Source of the DNA: Dendrobium chrysotoxum
Lineage: Eukaryota; Streptophyta; Magnoliopsida; Asparagales; Orchidaceae
Assembly: GCA_019925795.1 (NCBI GenBank)
Contig: CM034314.1
Span: forward strand, 32,853,774-32,917,773
Length of the DNA: 64,000 nucleotides
Direction of reading: 5' to 3'
Both the position numbers and the translations under genes were made by a program. The notes below the pieces were generated by a model. It saw only the letters and a program-made list of their open reading frames with translations, searched no databases and had not been told where the DNA came from. Below, one piece after another: positions 35,338 through 46,736 of this stretch (positions are counted from its first letter, which is position 1; the number at the start of each line of letters is the position of its first letter).

Positions 35338-35603
35338 TATAGTAAAAGAAGCAATTAGTAAATCATTGTAACATATAAAAAATTAAGTTATAATAATTAT
35401 GAATATTTGCATAAGTACAAATAAAAAAAATAGAATGTAATATTTAGTTATAAAAAACATGAAGAATTACATAATGTATAAGGATTTACATACAAATAGG
35501 ATTTAATAAGAGACATTTACCAATATTTATTTACTAACTTGATTTTCAAAAACACAATACAATAAGTACATTATCATAAATTTAGTCACCTAAATTATAA
35601 GAA
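35338..35603. other. Intergenic AT-rich spacer of the CACTA
   Basis: Short noncoding gap between the two CACTA genes; nothing else seen. Confidence 0.5.
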
Positions 35604-38600
35604 CTATTCAGAATCAAAAATATTTTCATTACACTCCAAGGTATCTTCACTTTTTCCCTCATTCACACTTGAAGAGCTTGTCGAACTATTCATTTTCTCT
35701 AACTGTATTTTGACATTATGTACTATAGTTAACATCTCATCAATTTTAACTGACCTATAATTTGACATCTCATCCTCTTGATGTGTAGTTGCTATGACGT
35801 ATTGTTGGTCAATTATCCCCCATGCTTTTATTTTTATGAAAGCTAGTAAATCTTGTTTATCTCTGCGACCACTAGGATATTTGCTAAATAAACTTGAACA
35901 GCTTGACTTGCTAACATAAATGGATCAAACTTCTTATATCTTTTACTATGTTTTACTTCTACTAAACCATATATTGGATGAACCCTTGTGCTTCTATTTG
36001 GTACTGGATTATGTCATTGGCAATTGAATAAACATACAAGATTCTCATCTTCTCTTGGGTACTGTAGCTCAAGAACCTCATTCAGAATACCTTAATAATG
36101 ACACTCATCCTCTTCATGAGTATTCACTCTAACAAAAACTACATAATTTTTAGTTTTTCTTGCTTTACTCCATGACTTGGAATGAAATCTGAACCCATTA
36201 ACTATATATATTGGTGAGGTGTTTACTTTTCGCATTGGGCCCCATACTAGAGCTTGTAGACCTTTATCAAAATCCTTATTACCAGGGTTATGTACCTAAG
36301 AAAATTTTTAAATGTTAGGGATTTTAGTATTAAATAAGATGTAAATCAATGAAAATTTTGAAATTTAAGGGCTTACGTAAGATTTAAACCATGCTAGGAA
36401 TTAATTTGCAGCAAGTTGCTCAACATCTTTACTATTTGTTAGAGGCAAATTGCTTACAAAATACTTGGTGACAAATCATCCAAGTAAGGCTTCAATATTA
36501 AAAATTAACATGATTCTTTTATATATTATGAAAAAAACTTACTCTAAGATTGGTTGGACTTCCTAACAATTTAGTAGCACATATAAAGCCGTTGTTTTGA
36601 TTTCTAAATCATTGAAGAATCTTTCAACACATTTTCCACTGGGCTTTCCATGACTTCTAAAGATTGATAGTACAGATTGTGATTATTCTTTGACAATGAA
36701 ATCCATGCTACCACCATTCTTTATTCATCTACTCCTTATACGGGCTCGAAGTAGTAGGAGCCGAAGTGGGCAGTTTCTTGAGATAAATATGCTTCACATA
36801 TCGATCCTTCATATCATGCTTTATTCTTAATATATTTTTTCAACTTATTCAAATATCTATTATATGATAAGAATTATCAGTTATAATTAAAAATATTTAA
36901 GACAACATATTAAAAACATGTTTCACTTCTCAAAAGGGTACATCCAACGATATTGCATAGTTCCAACTAGTCTAGCTTAATAAGGTAAATGGACTGGAAG
37001 ATGTTTCATAGAATCAAAGAATCCAGGGAAAATTTTTTTTTCTAACTTGTATAGGATGATTGGGCTCCTCCATAAAGCATCTTCGCTTAGTTTAGATGAA
37101 GATAGGTTTTTGAAGAAAATTCTAAGCTTGTCAATAGATTTGATATGTAATCTGGTAACATACATATTATGATCGAAAGGAGAACCTCCTTAATTATGTG
37201 GTAAGCATAATTTTTTAGTCAAAATATTCACATAGATTTGAGGTCTACACATCAACTTAAATTTGATCTATAGCCATTAGGTATTTTTATACCTTAAAAC
37301 CACTAACAAATTTATCTTTTTTATTCTAACATAAAAGAGTAAGGTGCTTTGGGCTTCATTATTTTGCCATCGCTAGTTATTACTAACTCTAGATTTCTTC
37401 ACCGGTAGTACTTTTTTATGTCCATTCTAGCTTTCACATTATGCTTACTCTTACCTTTAACATCCATAATTGTATTAAAGATGTTGTCGAGAAAGTTCTT
37501 CTCAATGTGCATAACATCCAAATTATGTACTATCAAATTTGTTCTCCAATATCATAATGTCCAGAAAATACTTTTTTTAATCAAATTATATTGAATGCCA
37601 CATCCAAAAAATTTATACTCTCATAATATTGAAAAATTAATAATTAACAAAATACCAGAAAGTCTCTATAATACGTCATCACCACTTAATCTTGGTGGTG
37701 GAGGTGACCTCTCAACTCTGTTTTTAATGAATGCTTCCTTATTTCTCCTAAAGGGATGATCAGTAAGTAGGAACATATGATGACAATCAAACCAAGTATT
37801 TTTTCCTCCATATTTTAGTGTGAAAGATTTAGTATTCCCCATGAAATAAGGGTGAGCTAATTTTCCTTCTTTGCTCTAGCTAGATAACATACCATAAGCT
37901 GGAAAATCACCAACGGTCCAAAGTAATGTAGCTCTAAGGAGAAAATTTTGTTTTATTTAGATGTCATATGTGAGGACACCTTCTTCTTATAAGAACATGA
38001 GATCATTAATTAATGGTCGCAAAAAAATATTAATTTTTACTTTTGGATTATGTGGTCCAAGTATTATAAGCGTTAAGAATATATACGGGGTAATCATACA
38101 CATCTCTGGTGGAAGGTTGTAAGGTGTTAGTATAACTGGCAAATAAGAATACGGTGAAGCTGCTTGACTGTATGGAGTAAAACTATCAGCACATAATCTC
38201 AATCTTATATTATGTAGCTCAGTAGTAAATGAACCATACGTTCGATTAAAATGATTCCACACTTGAGCATCTGATGGATGAGAAAGAACACCACTATTTG
38301 CTAATTTCTCCTTATGTCAACTCATATGACCTGCTAAACTCATTGATGCATAGAGCCACTGAAGTCATAAAATAATCAGTAAATAAAATAAATGGAAATA
38401 TAGAACATCTTTCTTTTGACAATGTTATTTTTTCTAGTTTGGTTTAAATTGAGGCACATTGCAGGTGCAATAATAAACTTCAATCACATCATCCTTGTAG
38501 TATAACATACATCCATTTATACAATAATCAATTTTAACAGCAGTGAGACCCAACTTAGATACTAATTTCATTATTCAATACAAATCTATGGGGATTAAAT

Positions 38601-38722
38601 TGTCCACTAGATTTTTTCCTTGAGAAGACCAACAAAGTCATTGAAACAGTCATGAGGAATATTATATTTAATTTTCATACTTAGCATCCTAACAGCAACC
38701 AATAATTTTGAATGAGTTTTAC
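35604..38722 (-). pseudogene. CACTA TNP2 transposase, main part
   Basis: Minus-strand TNP2-type transposase. From N to C: the segment around KLLVAVRMLSMK (38690-38722), GCMLYYKDDV and YYCTC (38460-38520), RLCADSFTPY and VILTPYNLPPEMC (38090-38230), HIEKNFLDNIFNTIMDVKGK (37450-37510), a DUF4218 block (KIFPGFFDSMKHLPVHLPY then QYRWMYPFEK, 36930-37060), and a DUF4216 block (GVRFHSKSW-like to RVNTHEEDECHYYG, 36090-36240) with a stop at 35604. Frameshifts and stops are frequent. The frame is interrupted at 38725 by element X and continues at 44499. Confidence 0.88.
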
Positions 38723-38999
38723 AACTATTTGATTAAAAAGTTATTATTTTTTTAAAGATTAACAATCTTTATGTGATTTAATTTCTTGAACTTTAATTTT
38801 GAAATTGAACGCATCATTATGATTGATTTATCGTTAGGAGACGAGCATACTACTCTCTAATGGGTTTAATTTACAAGATTAAAATATTATCCTGATTATC
38901 ATAGTCAAATTTCAGCAAGAACTACATATGACCCCGGAGGGTCAAAATGATTGTTCACTCAAGTATTTAACTATAATAATTTGGATAAACTATCATTAA

Positions 39000-41900
39000 T
39001 TTTATAATCAAAGTTACAATAATAATAAATATATCTTCCTGAGGGAAGAAGATATCAATCATTATTAATTGTTTAAAAATGATGATAATGATTGTTGATT
39101 TTAACTTAAATTTTTCTAAAGTTAATTAATTAAGGTTTTAAAAAATTGAGTTTGAAAATTTAATCTGGCTTTTTAAATCTCCTACGAGCGTAAGCCCTCG
39201 TAGTTAATTGCATCGTAAGAAATTGAAGTTTCCTATGAATACTCTTGATTAAAATAATAGTAAAATTTTTATTTAAGAATTTAAAATTTGATATCAAAGG
39301 AGGCGAGGTTGGAAATTCAATAGGGATTGGATCAAAATGGAAGATCTATTTCTAAAGATCAAAGGAGGAATGGTAGGAGGTATTTTGGGATTCTGAAATA
39401 ATTCAAAACCACCTCAATCTACCCTATATGTTGGGCCTAAATTTAAATTGAAAGATATTTAAGTTTAAATTATCAATTTTATTAGAAAATTGGGAATCAA
39501 TTCCTAGAAGATTGAGGTCTTATAACCAGAGCCTGCCTCAGAACTAAAATCTAAATTAGGTACTAAAAACTAGTAATCCGAACCTAACTAATATAATGTA
39601 GGATCTAGACTTACGTTAGCCTGGATTGGGGAGCCAGCTAATCACCTAGGCACTTTAAAATCAGGAGTCTGGTCTTTTAAATAAGAATGGTAGGGACATT
39701 ACTTAAGATAAGTTTTTAAGAATAGGGCTGACATCTAGAGCAGTCCTTAGTTTGGCCCCTTGACTTATGTTGGGTAATATGAAACTTAAAGTGAAATAGA
39801 ATTAGAATTTTAGATATTTTTAAATTGGTTTCTAATGCAATATATGCAAATAGGCTCAATAAATACATGAAATTTGAATGAAGCAATTTTAAAAAGGCTT
39901 AAAAATATATTTTATCCTAGAGATTACACAGATTCCCCTTGATAGATCTACACCCTCATAGTCCAGATGATCTGCAAAAACCCACAAACGGGGAGGTGCC
40001 TAACAAAGGAAAGAAGGTGTAACAAAATGTTATGTAAATTCCCGACAGTCCAAGGCTTACTTCTTAAAAGCATTAGAATTTCTATGTGAGCTTAAAAGTT
40101 TTTAAATTTAATTGAAGTAGAAAATGTTTTGACGATCCCTCACGAGCCTCTGATTGGTTTCCAGGCTAAATCAAAATTGACATGCAAGATTGCCAAAAAA
40201 CTACTAAAAGCATGCAATCCAAGTCCCAGAGCTTGTATATCAATCAATAATGAAATCAATTAATTTTCAAATCAAAATTACTTATGATAAGTGCCACTTA
40301 ATATTATAACCCAGGGTCTGTAGAAAGTAAAGTAGCCGGGTACCACTGACAATAGCCTGAGTTCTACTCCTAAGACTTAAGTGACTTTTGGAATGGGACT
40401 CTTCTCATTCTTCACTTCATAGTCCTTATGTGGGCTCCTTGGATTTGTCGGGTCTGAATATCCAAATGAAAAGAAACTCCCCCTTGAATGGGTTATTTTC
40501 TTTTCTCTTTGTATTCTTAAAGTATCCTAATATGGATATCCAAATGAAGAGGGACTATCCCCTAGAGGATGTCTCCCTTGTCTTTGGATTATATATTGGA
40601 TATCTATCCCATCTCAAATTGTAACTTTAATAAATTACAACTAAATTGAAATTAAATTTTATTGAATAAAATTGAAAATCTAGACTCAAACAACCTGCGG
40701 GGTTATCCTAAATAATAAACATTTAAATAATCTCAAGCAAATATATATAAAAATTAAAATTGTCAAACTAGCCAAACTTGGCCATGCTCAAACTAGCAAA
40801 ATTGGAATTTTGATTGATTATTAAAATTTTGGAATTTTTTGGATTATTTTAATCATTAAATTAAGGGGTTAAAATTTGACTTTTAGATTAAGGTCGATTT
40901 CTAGAAATAAAATATTTTTATTTAATATTAGATCTTATGATGATCAATTATACTATAAGTTTGCTAGATTTGAATTTTGCAACAATTATAAATTTTTGAA
41001 GTTTATGTTGAAATTTGAATTAAAGTTGACTGAAAAGTTGATTGTTTGATTTTTAGTGATTTTAGATGGTTTAAGATAGAAAATTAATAATAGACCTTAC
41101 ATGAAGTACAATGTCTTTGAGTTTGCTCAATTTAGATTTTTTTACATTAAGTTACAATTTTTTGAATTTTTGACCTGATTTTAAACTACGGCTGACCGAA
41201 GAGTTGACTTTTTAACTTTGACTTATTTCTATTGGTTTGTTATTTTTAGAAAATATTAAACCTCGGATGGAGTTGAATGACACTAAGTTTGGTCAATTCA
41301 AATTTTTTGGAATTAGTTATGATTTTTCAAAGTTTGGTTAATTAATTAATTTTTTAAATTATTTAATTAAGAAGGTTTTGATTATAATTTAACTCATCCT
41401 AAACTGCATGGAATATCTCCCAAAGGTTAGGGATGATCCCTGAGATTTTTTAAGGTGTTTAGAATTTATTTGTAATTTTTAATAATTTTTATTATATTAT
41501 TTAATTAATTATTAATTTTTACTAAAACTTAAATTAAGGTTAAATTATAAATCCAATGATGTTGCTTTTATTTTTCCTAAATAGAGGTTCAATTTTTGAT
41601 CAGTTTGATATATAATTTGTACTTTTTTGATTTAATTATTATTTATTATAATTTTTTAATGTTTCTTGGTCCTAAAAGGACTGAATTTTGACTTATTTAA
41701 TTTTCTAATATAATGACCTCCAAATAAAATGAAATTTGGACCTAACGTGTACAATGTTACTAAGTTTAATGTTCTGAAGTTTCACTCATATTGGGTTTGT
41801 ATATAATTTTCTAGAAATTTTCCAAGTTAACTAGACCTTGTCGTTAATTATTTTTCCTATGTGTCACTAGTGTTCAATTAGGTTTGAATCTCTATTTATC

Positions 41901-43430
41901 TAACCCATACACTAAATTATACATACCACAAAACAATGTAGGCCTAATTCTAAGTGGTATGTGAGTTATAAATTTTGAAAGTTTTGGATCAAAATATGAC
42001 TAAAAGCTTTGAAAATTTAATTAACCAAAATCCAACTGTTAACTAAAGCAGAATTTTTTATGGCATATGAGTATCACACTATAATTTTCCTTTCTATATT
42101 TGAAATCAATCAGATCATTGGATTGAGAATTATCAAAGAATTTCAATTTTAGTTAAAAGCTAAATAACTCTTCACACAATGATCAAAATGAGTTAAAATA
42201 AATTTTAAAATAAACTTGAACTTAAGATGGTTCCAACAAGCTTAAGAAAATCAAATTTGGACTAGTAATGAGTGTTTGGTGAATTATTGAAGCTTGGAGC
42301 ATTGAAATTGATGTTTTAAATCAATTTTTATTCAAAAAATCATATCAACGGCCAAGATTTGGCCATGTCGCCGTGCCTACATACTGAAGAATCAAGGTTC
42401 AAACCACAAGGAAGGCACGCAGCTCAAAGCTGTCCGATCGGCCTAGTGCAAAGTAACGTACGACCCAGATTGACCCAAATTTTTCAGTTCATTTTTGAAC
42501 TGAAACTTCAAATGCTCATAACTTTTGATCCAACTATCCAAATTTGATAAAATTTGAAACATCAAATCAAGGTACCCTAATCGTTCAACCCATGGAGTTT
42601 CAGTGCTCCATGAATTAAGATTTGGGAGAAATCAAGGTTTGATCATATAACGTGAAATGGGGCTAACTTGCAATCCAACTATCGAATTTTGATGTTCTTG
42701 GACTTGTTGGAATGCTGGAGGAGTCCTCTATAACTTTACGGAAGACCTAAAAAATGTTTGACTACTAGATTTATATCTGTTATTGAAAGTATTTTTCTCT
42801 CACTATCTCTCTCTCTCTCTCTTACTTAGAAGGGGTTTTAGAGTTTTGGAAAAGTGGGGAAATGCTTGGGAAAGCCTTAGAACTAGTTGGAGAGGTTTGG
42901 TGATCGTTGGAATGGGATAGAGGTTACTGGAATTAGAGATTTTTAAGAGAGTGGATAAAGCCAAAGCTTTGAGTTAAGCAAGCTATTATCTCAACATTTT
43001 AATAATTATTTTCCTTTATTAGAGAGAGAGAGAGGAACCTTAGGGTGCTGACAAGGTCTCCTTCTAGCTACTTAAATGCATGAATACATGGAGTTATTAT
43101 GAGAAATTGGCTTGCCAAGGTGGGAAAGCCACCTAACCACACATAAGAGCTTATTTGACCATTTGACCACTTCCTACATATTTGTTGACTTAGTTTGACT
43201 ACTCAATAGTTAAGGGGTGATGAGGTGGCAAAAAGGAAGGTCACAAAAGTTTGTAAGATGATTTAAAAGTGGTTTAGAGCAATTCAAGTAAAGTTTGAAT
43301 GAGTAAACATGCACATGTGGGAGTTTGACCAAATTAGAAATGGTTGACTTGGTCAAATCCAATATGCTTTTACTCATGACAAGTTTGGGAAGTTTTGAAC
43401 TATACTATGGAATAGGTTTGAGGGTTTGAA
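39000..43430. other. Interior of element X, no genes
   Basis: AT-rich, low-complexity DNA. A local duplication around GATATCCAAATGAA occurs at 40459-40475 and 40536-40552, and a CT microsatellite at 42798-42822. A slightly GC-richer patch at 42350-42480 holds a short ORF with no recognisable features. Nothing supports a gene. Confidence 0.55.
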
Positions 43431-43439
43431 GAAGTTAAT

Positions 43440-44010
43440 TTGGTTAAATGGGTTAGAAATACCCATTCGAATCCTTAAGGAGGTATTAGATCAAACTAGG
43501 TTGACTTGGTTAACCAGATTAACCCACGACTTTGATTTAGGCTCAATAAGTTTGAAATGGTATTTTGAGTTTATTGGAGGTGATCCCATTATTTGGAGTT
43601 AGTCAAAATGACTATTTGGGCCCTTAGAGGGCATTTGAGTCAACCCTAGTTGACTTGGTCAACTAGGTTAACCCAGTAGTTGGGATTGGATCTAACAGGT
43701 TTATTTTAACATTTGGAGTTGAATGAAAGTGGTTCCATCCAAAGATAAAGTCATTTGATTCAAAATAACTATTCATACCCTTAAGGAATATTTTTGTCAT
43801 TTTGGGTTGACCTGGTCTACCAAGCATGAGTAAAGTTTAGGTTAAGTCCTATGCACTCCTAATGATTAGGATGCATTGGAAGAGTTTCTGAGATTTAATT
43901 TTATAAGGCTATATTGGAGTTTAATGAAAACTTTAAAACTACCCCTAAGGGGCATTTTGGTCATTTTGACCCCTAGTCAATTGGGGGTCAAAGTTGGTCC
44001 ACCAAAATAT
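43440..44010 (+). repeat. Degenerate tandem repeat, about 150-170 bp unit
   Basis: The phrase around ACCCTTAAGG/GCCCTTAGAGG plus 'ggtcatttt' recurs near 43461, 43611, 43767 and 43938. In the first three units it is followed by a GTTGACTTGGTCAACYAGGTTAACCCA-like block (variants at 43501, 43645 and 43804). Spacing 150, 156 and 171 bp. Noncoding. Confidence 0.6.
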
Positions 44011-44498
44011 AGTTTTTTGCTCAACATATCTTGATTATGGGTTTGGATGTGGTTAAAGGCTTTGGAAAAGGCTCTAAGGTCAAATTCCACTAGATTGTAG
44101 GTCCAATAGCATATGCCATAAATATTTGAAGGTTTTATAGCCTTTGGATTTCAATCCAATTTCAGGGGCTAGAGGCCTCGAATTGAGCTCAAATTTGGAG
44201 GGTAGATCCTAGGGGCATGCCTAATCAATATGCAAATGATAGATCAAGAATCGGGAATCATTTGACTGGGTTTGGAAGTGTTTAAAAAATCATTGGAAAA
44301 GGCTTTTAAGACAGGGCCTTTGAACCTTAGATTTTGGTCATTTTTCTAGATTTGAACTGGATTATGGATTTGATTACTTGAATTTGAATTAATCAAAAGC
44401 CTAGGTTAATTTGAATCAAGATTTATCCTAGGGTTTGAGTTGATTTAGGATATGTATTGGTAATAGTGACCTTACATAAAAAAGAGGTCAATAGTAAC

Positions 44499-44945
44499 CA
44501 TCCCAAATTAGTTTTTGAGCAGCATGTACTAATTCAAAAAAAAAAATTTTGGTTTTTGCATTTGGTGCCTCTTCCACACTTGCCCTTAAATTAGGACTTG
44601 CTACATCAAAAGCAAGTTTTTCATACAGTCTACTGATTTAATCTTCATCAATTATTTCAAAAGCTGTGGATTGACCAGCATAAGTATCACTGTGTGGCTC
44701 ATTCTCACCATATGAGGTCAAAATCCAGTAGCTTGGAATAAATCCCTTATGATATAAATCAACCTTTACATCATCAGGCATAAGGAATGCTTCATTTCTG
44801 TGCTTTGAGCATGGACATCTAAACATTCCATCAAACTTAAATGAAGGTAGTTGAGATGCGACTTGAATAAAAGTCTCAACTCCCTCCATAAATTCATCTA
44901 TCAATCCTCTTCAACCTGGTAACAATCTATTATACATCCAATATC
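44499..44945 (-). pseudogene. CACTA TNP2 transposase, N-terminal part
   Basis: Reads WMYNRLLPG, then LIDEFMEGVETFIQVA, a Cys-rich RCPCSKHRNEAF and LYHKGFIPSYW (44700-44945). This is the transposase-associated zinc-binding domain found at the N-terminus of plant TNP2. The segment EEAPNAKTKI (about 44550-44580) leads to the point where X is inserted. There are internal stops. It lies upstream of the main TNP2 part in the same orientation. Confidence 0.85.
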
Positions 44946-44949
44946 TCTC

Positions 44950-45258
44950 TTCTTGTATCATCATTTGGATGTTAAAGCAAACACTCCCAACATAGTTGTG
45001 AAATGAATTATTAGAAAAGATGTAGCCATAAATCTCATATAAATCTAATAAATAAATATAATTTATAATAACTTTTAGCCAACTCTTTTTAGGTTTACCC
45101 CTACCTTTCTTAATATAAGTCAAATCTTATACCTCTACTTTCCTAACTGGGTCATCAGAAGGCCGCCGTTTTAAGTGACCAAACCATCTAAGGTGACTTA
45201 TCTCTGCAAAACTTAACTTATTATTATGCTTCTCTTTTAATAAAGCATTGTAGGTCTC
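44950..45258 (-). pseudogene. LINE-type reverse transcriptase, C-terminal fragment
   Basis: Minus strand: RPTMLY at the S3 insertion edge, then HLRWFGHLKRRPSDDPVRKVEV (read in pieces near 45130-45200) and DLTYIKKGRGKPKKSW (45075-45125). These are the standard C-terminal signatures of plant LINE-like RT (LRWFGH.QRRP, KGRGRPKKTW). The fragment runs straight into the TNP2 N-terminus. Its upstream part is at 55042-55640, on the other side of S3. Confidence 0.85.
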
Positions 45259-45514
45259 ACCACTGTTGCAAATCTGGTTTTGATGATGACAAACATGTTT
45301 CCAGTGTGTTTTTCTTGGCTAATCAGTTTCAGGCACAAAAGACCGCAAGCTACTCAAGCCAACTCAAGATCGGGTCCAAGTGTGTCAAATGTAGGATTTT
45401 TTCTTTTATTGAGTCAATTGTAATGTAACTGATTCCCTAGCTAAGTAACCTTGCACACACACACTCAGGGAGAGAGATTGAGTGAATTAGAGTTTCTGTT
45501 AAAATTTTGTTCAG

Positions 45515-46187
45515 ATCGTCCTGGACGATAGTATCATCGTCCTGGACGATCCAGTTAAAACAGAAACCCTAATTAGGGCGACTAAGTTAAGAAGGACTGA
45601 TTGAGCCGATCGTCCTGGACGATATATGGATCGTACGGGACGATATGCCCAAATCAGAAATTCTCAGCCGCCAGATTAAGTTAGGCAAGTTTTATTTTAA
45701 GTATTTTGGTCTGATCGTCCCGGACGATACGTGTATCGTCCTGGACGATTTACTACAATCATGCCTAAATTAGTCTGGTAATTAAGGAAAGCAATTAATG
45801 TTTAATTGATACGATCACATCGTCCTGGACGATCGCAGGATCGTCCCGGACGATCGTGATCGTCTTGTGCATTTCAGCTGTACGTCCAGAACTATGTACA
45901 GGATGATTTGGGGCCTTTTTGAACTAATCGTACCGGACGATTACCCTATCGTACGGGACGATCAAGTCATTTTTTGGTCGTCCAGCACAGATTTCTCTGG
46001 ACGACCCGAACTGTCTTCTGGACGATTTCCTTCAATTTGAACTAATCGTCCCGGACGATCGCAGGATCGTACGGGACGATATGAACAACTTTTTCTACTG
46101 ATCGTCCAGAAGAGCCAGATCGTCCAGGTTGAAACAGCTGAATTTGAACTGATCGTACAGGACGATCTACCGATCGTCCTGGACGAT
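45515..46187 (+). promoter_or_regulatory. S3 LTR array: seven pairs of 15-bp dyads
   Basis: All fourteen copies fit ATCGT(C/A)C-N-GGACGAT. They start at 45515/45536, 45609/45630, 45714/45735, 45819/45840, 45927/45948, 46045/46066 and 46152/46173. Each pair is exactly 21 bp start to start with a 6-bp spacer of varying sequence. Pair intervals are 94, 105, 105, 108, 118 and 107 bp. Half-sites (CGTCCAG, CTGGACGA) fill the last gaps. I infer a dimer-binding enhancer because symmetry and helical spacing are kept while spacers vary. Confidence 0.93.
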
Positions 46188-46230
46188 CTTGGCCGACAAG
46201 TTGAGATTTAGGGCAAGTTTTAAGCCCTCC

Positions 46231-46238
46231 TTTAAAAG
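46231..46238 (+). promoter_or_regulatory. TATA-like box after the S3 dyad array
   Basis: TTTAAAAG, 44 bp after the last dyad; S2 has TATAAAAG at the same distance. One of two candidate promoters in this LTR. Confidence 0.4.
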
Positions 46239-46455
46239 AACTTTTTCCTAGATTTGGAAAAATCTTTTGCTGCCTTCCTTCCCTGAGAAATCCTAGAGAG
46301 AGAGAGAGTTGGGAGAGAGAGAAGAGATCTTGTGAGGGGGAGTTAGTGAGGGATTCACTAAGGTTGCTCCAAGCACGGATCAGAGTCGTCTTCTCCGCTC
46401 GTCGTCTGTCGTCTAGTCGGTGTTCTTCGTGGGAGGATCGTTCGCAAGAAGATCC

Positions 46456-46590
46456 GGGTTCTCTGCCCGCTTCAGGAGGAAGCGAAAGGAGTTCGTGGGT
46501 TCTCTGCCCGCTTCAGGAGGAAGCGAAAGGAGTTCGTGGGTTCTCTGCCCGCTTCAGGAGGAAGCGAAAGGAGGTCGGGTTCTCTGCCTC
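46456..46590 (+). repeat. Tandem repeat, about 41-bp unit
   Basis: GGGTTCTCTGCC starts units at 46456, 46497, 46538 and 46577 (41, 41, 39 bp), each containing CAGGAGGAAGCGAAAGGAG. Present at 54533-54667 in the other LTR, and in decayed form in S1, S1b and S2. If transcription starts at the upstream TATA these lie in the RNA leader. Confidence 0.8.
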
Positions 46591-46708
46591 ACCGTGTGGT
46601 GAAAAGGAGGTGTTTTGTACAGGCTTCTCCGCCTTGCTGTGGGAGCAAAAGGAGAGTCACTTTCGTTTAGTGCAATACCCGGAGGGGAGGCTCCGGGGAG
46701 TGGACGTA

Positions 46709-46736
46709 GGTCAAGTTGACCGAACCACTATAAAAT
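46709..46736 (+). promoter_or_regulatory. Inverted W-box dyad and TATA box
   Basis: GGTCAAGTTGACC (46709-46721) is a perfect dyad of two TTGACC motifs, the core bound by plant WRKY factors. TATAAAAT follows at 46729-46736. The same pair is in both S2 LTRs (17768-17795, 27777-27804) and, with a changed centre, in the S1 LTR. WRKY binding is inferred from the motif only. Confidence 0.6.

Larger units (their letters stand above)
38726..44495. mobile_element. Element X: 5.77-kb unclassified insertion in TNP2
   Basis: Boundaries are fixed by coding continuity: TNP2 reads into 38722 from one side and 44499 from the other, with AAC duplicated (38723-38725 and 44496-44498). The ends are TATTTGATTAAAAAG at the left and GAGGTCAATAGT at the right, with a GACCT...AGGTC stem-loop just inside the right end (44469-44489). 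No gag, RT, integrase or transposase similarity was seen on either strand. A 3-bp duplication suggests a DNA transposon, but no good terminal inverted repeat is visible. A second copy of the right end is at 6954-7021. Confidence 0.6.

Noticed and set aside
40388..40624. 78-codon frame in element X
   Set aside because: It spans a local duplication (GATATCCAAATGAA) and shows no domain signature.
42359..42547. Short open frame in a GC-richer patch of element X
   Set aside because: 62 codons, no recognisable motif, no support from a second copy.
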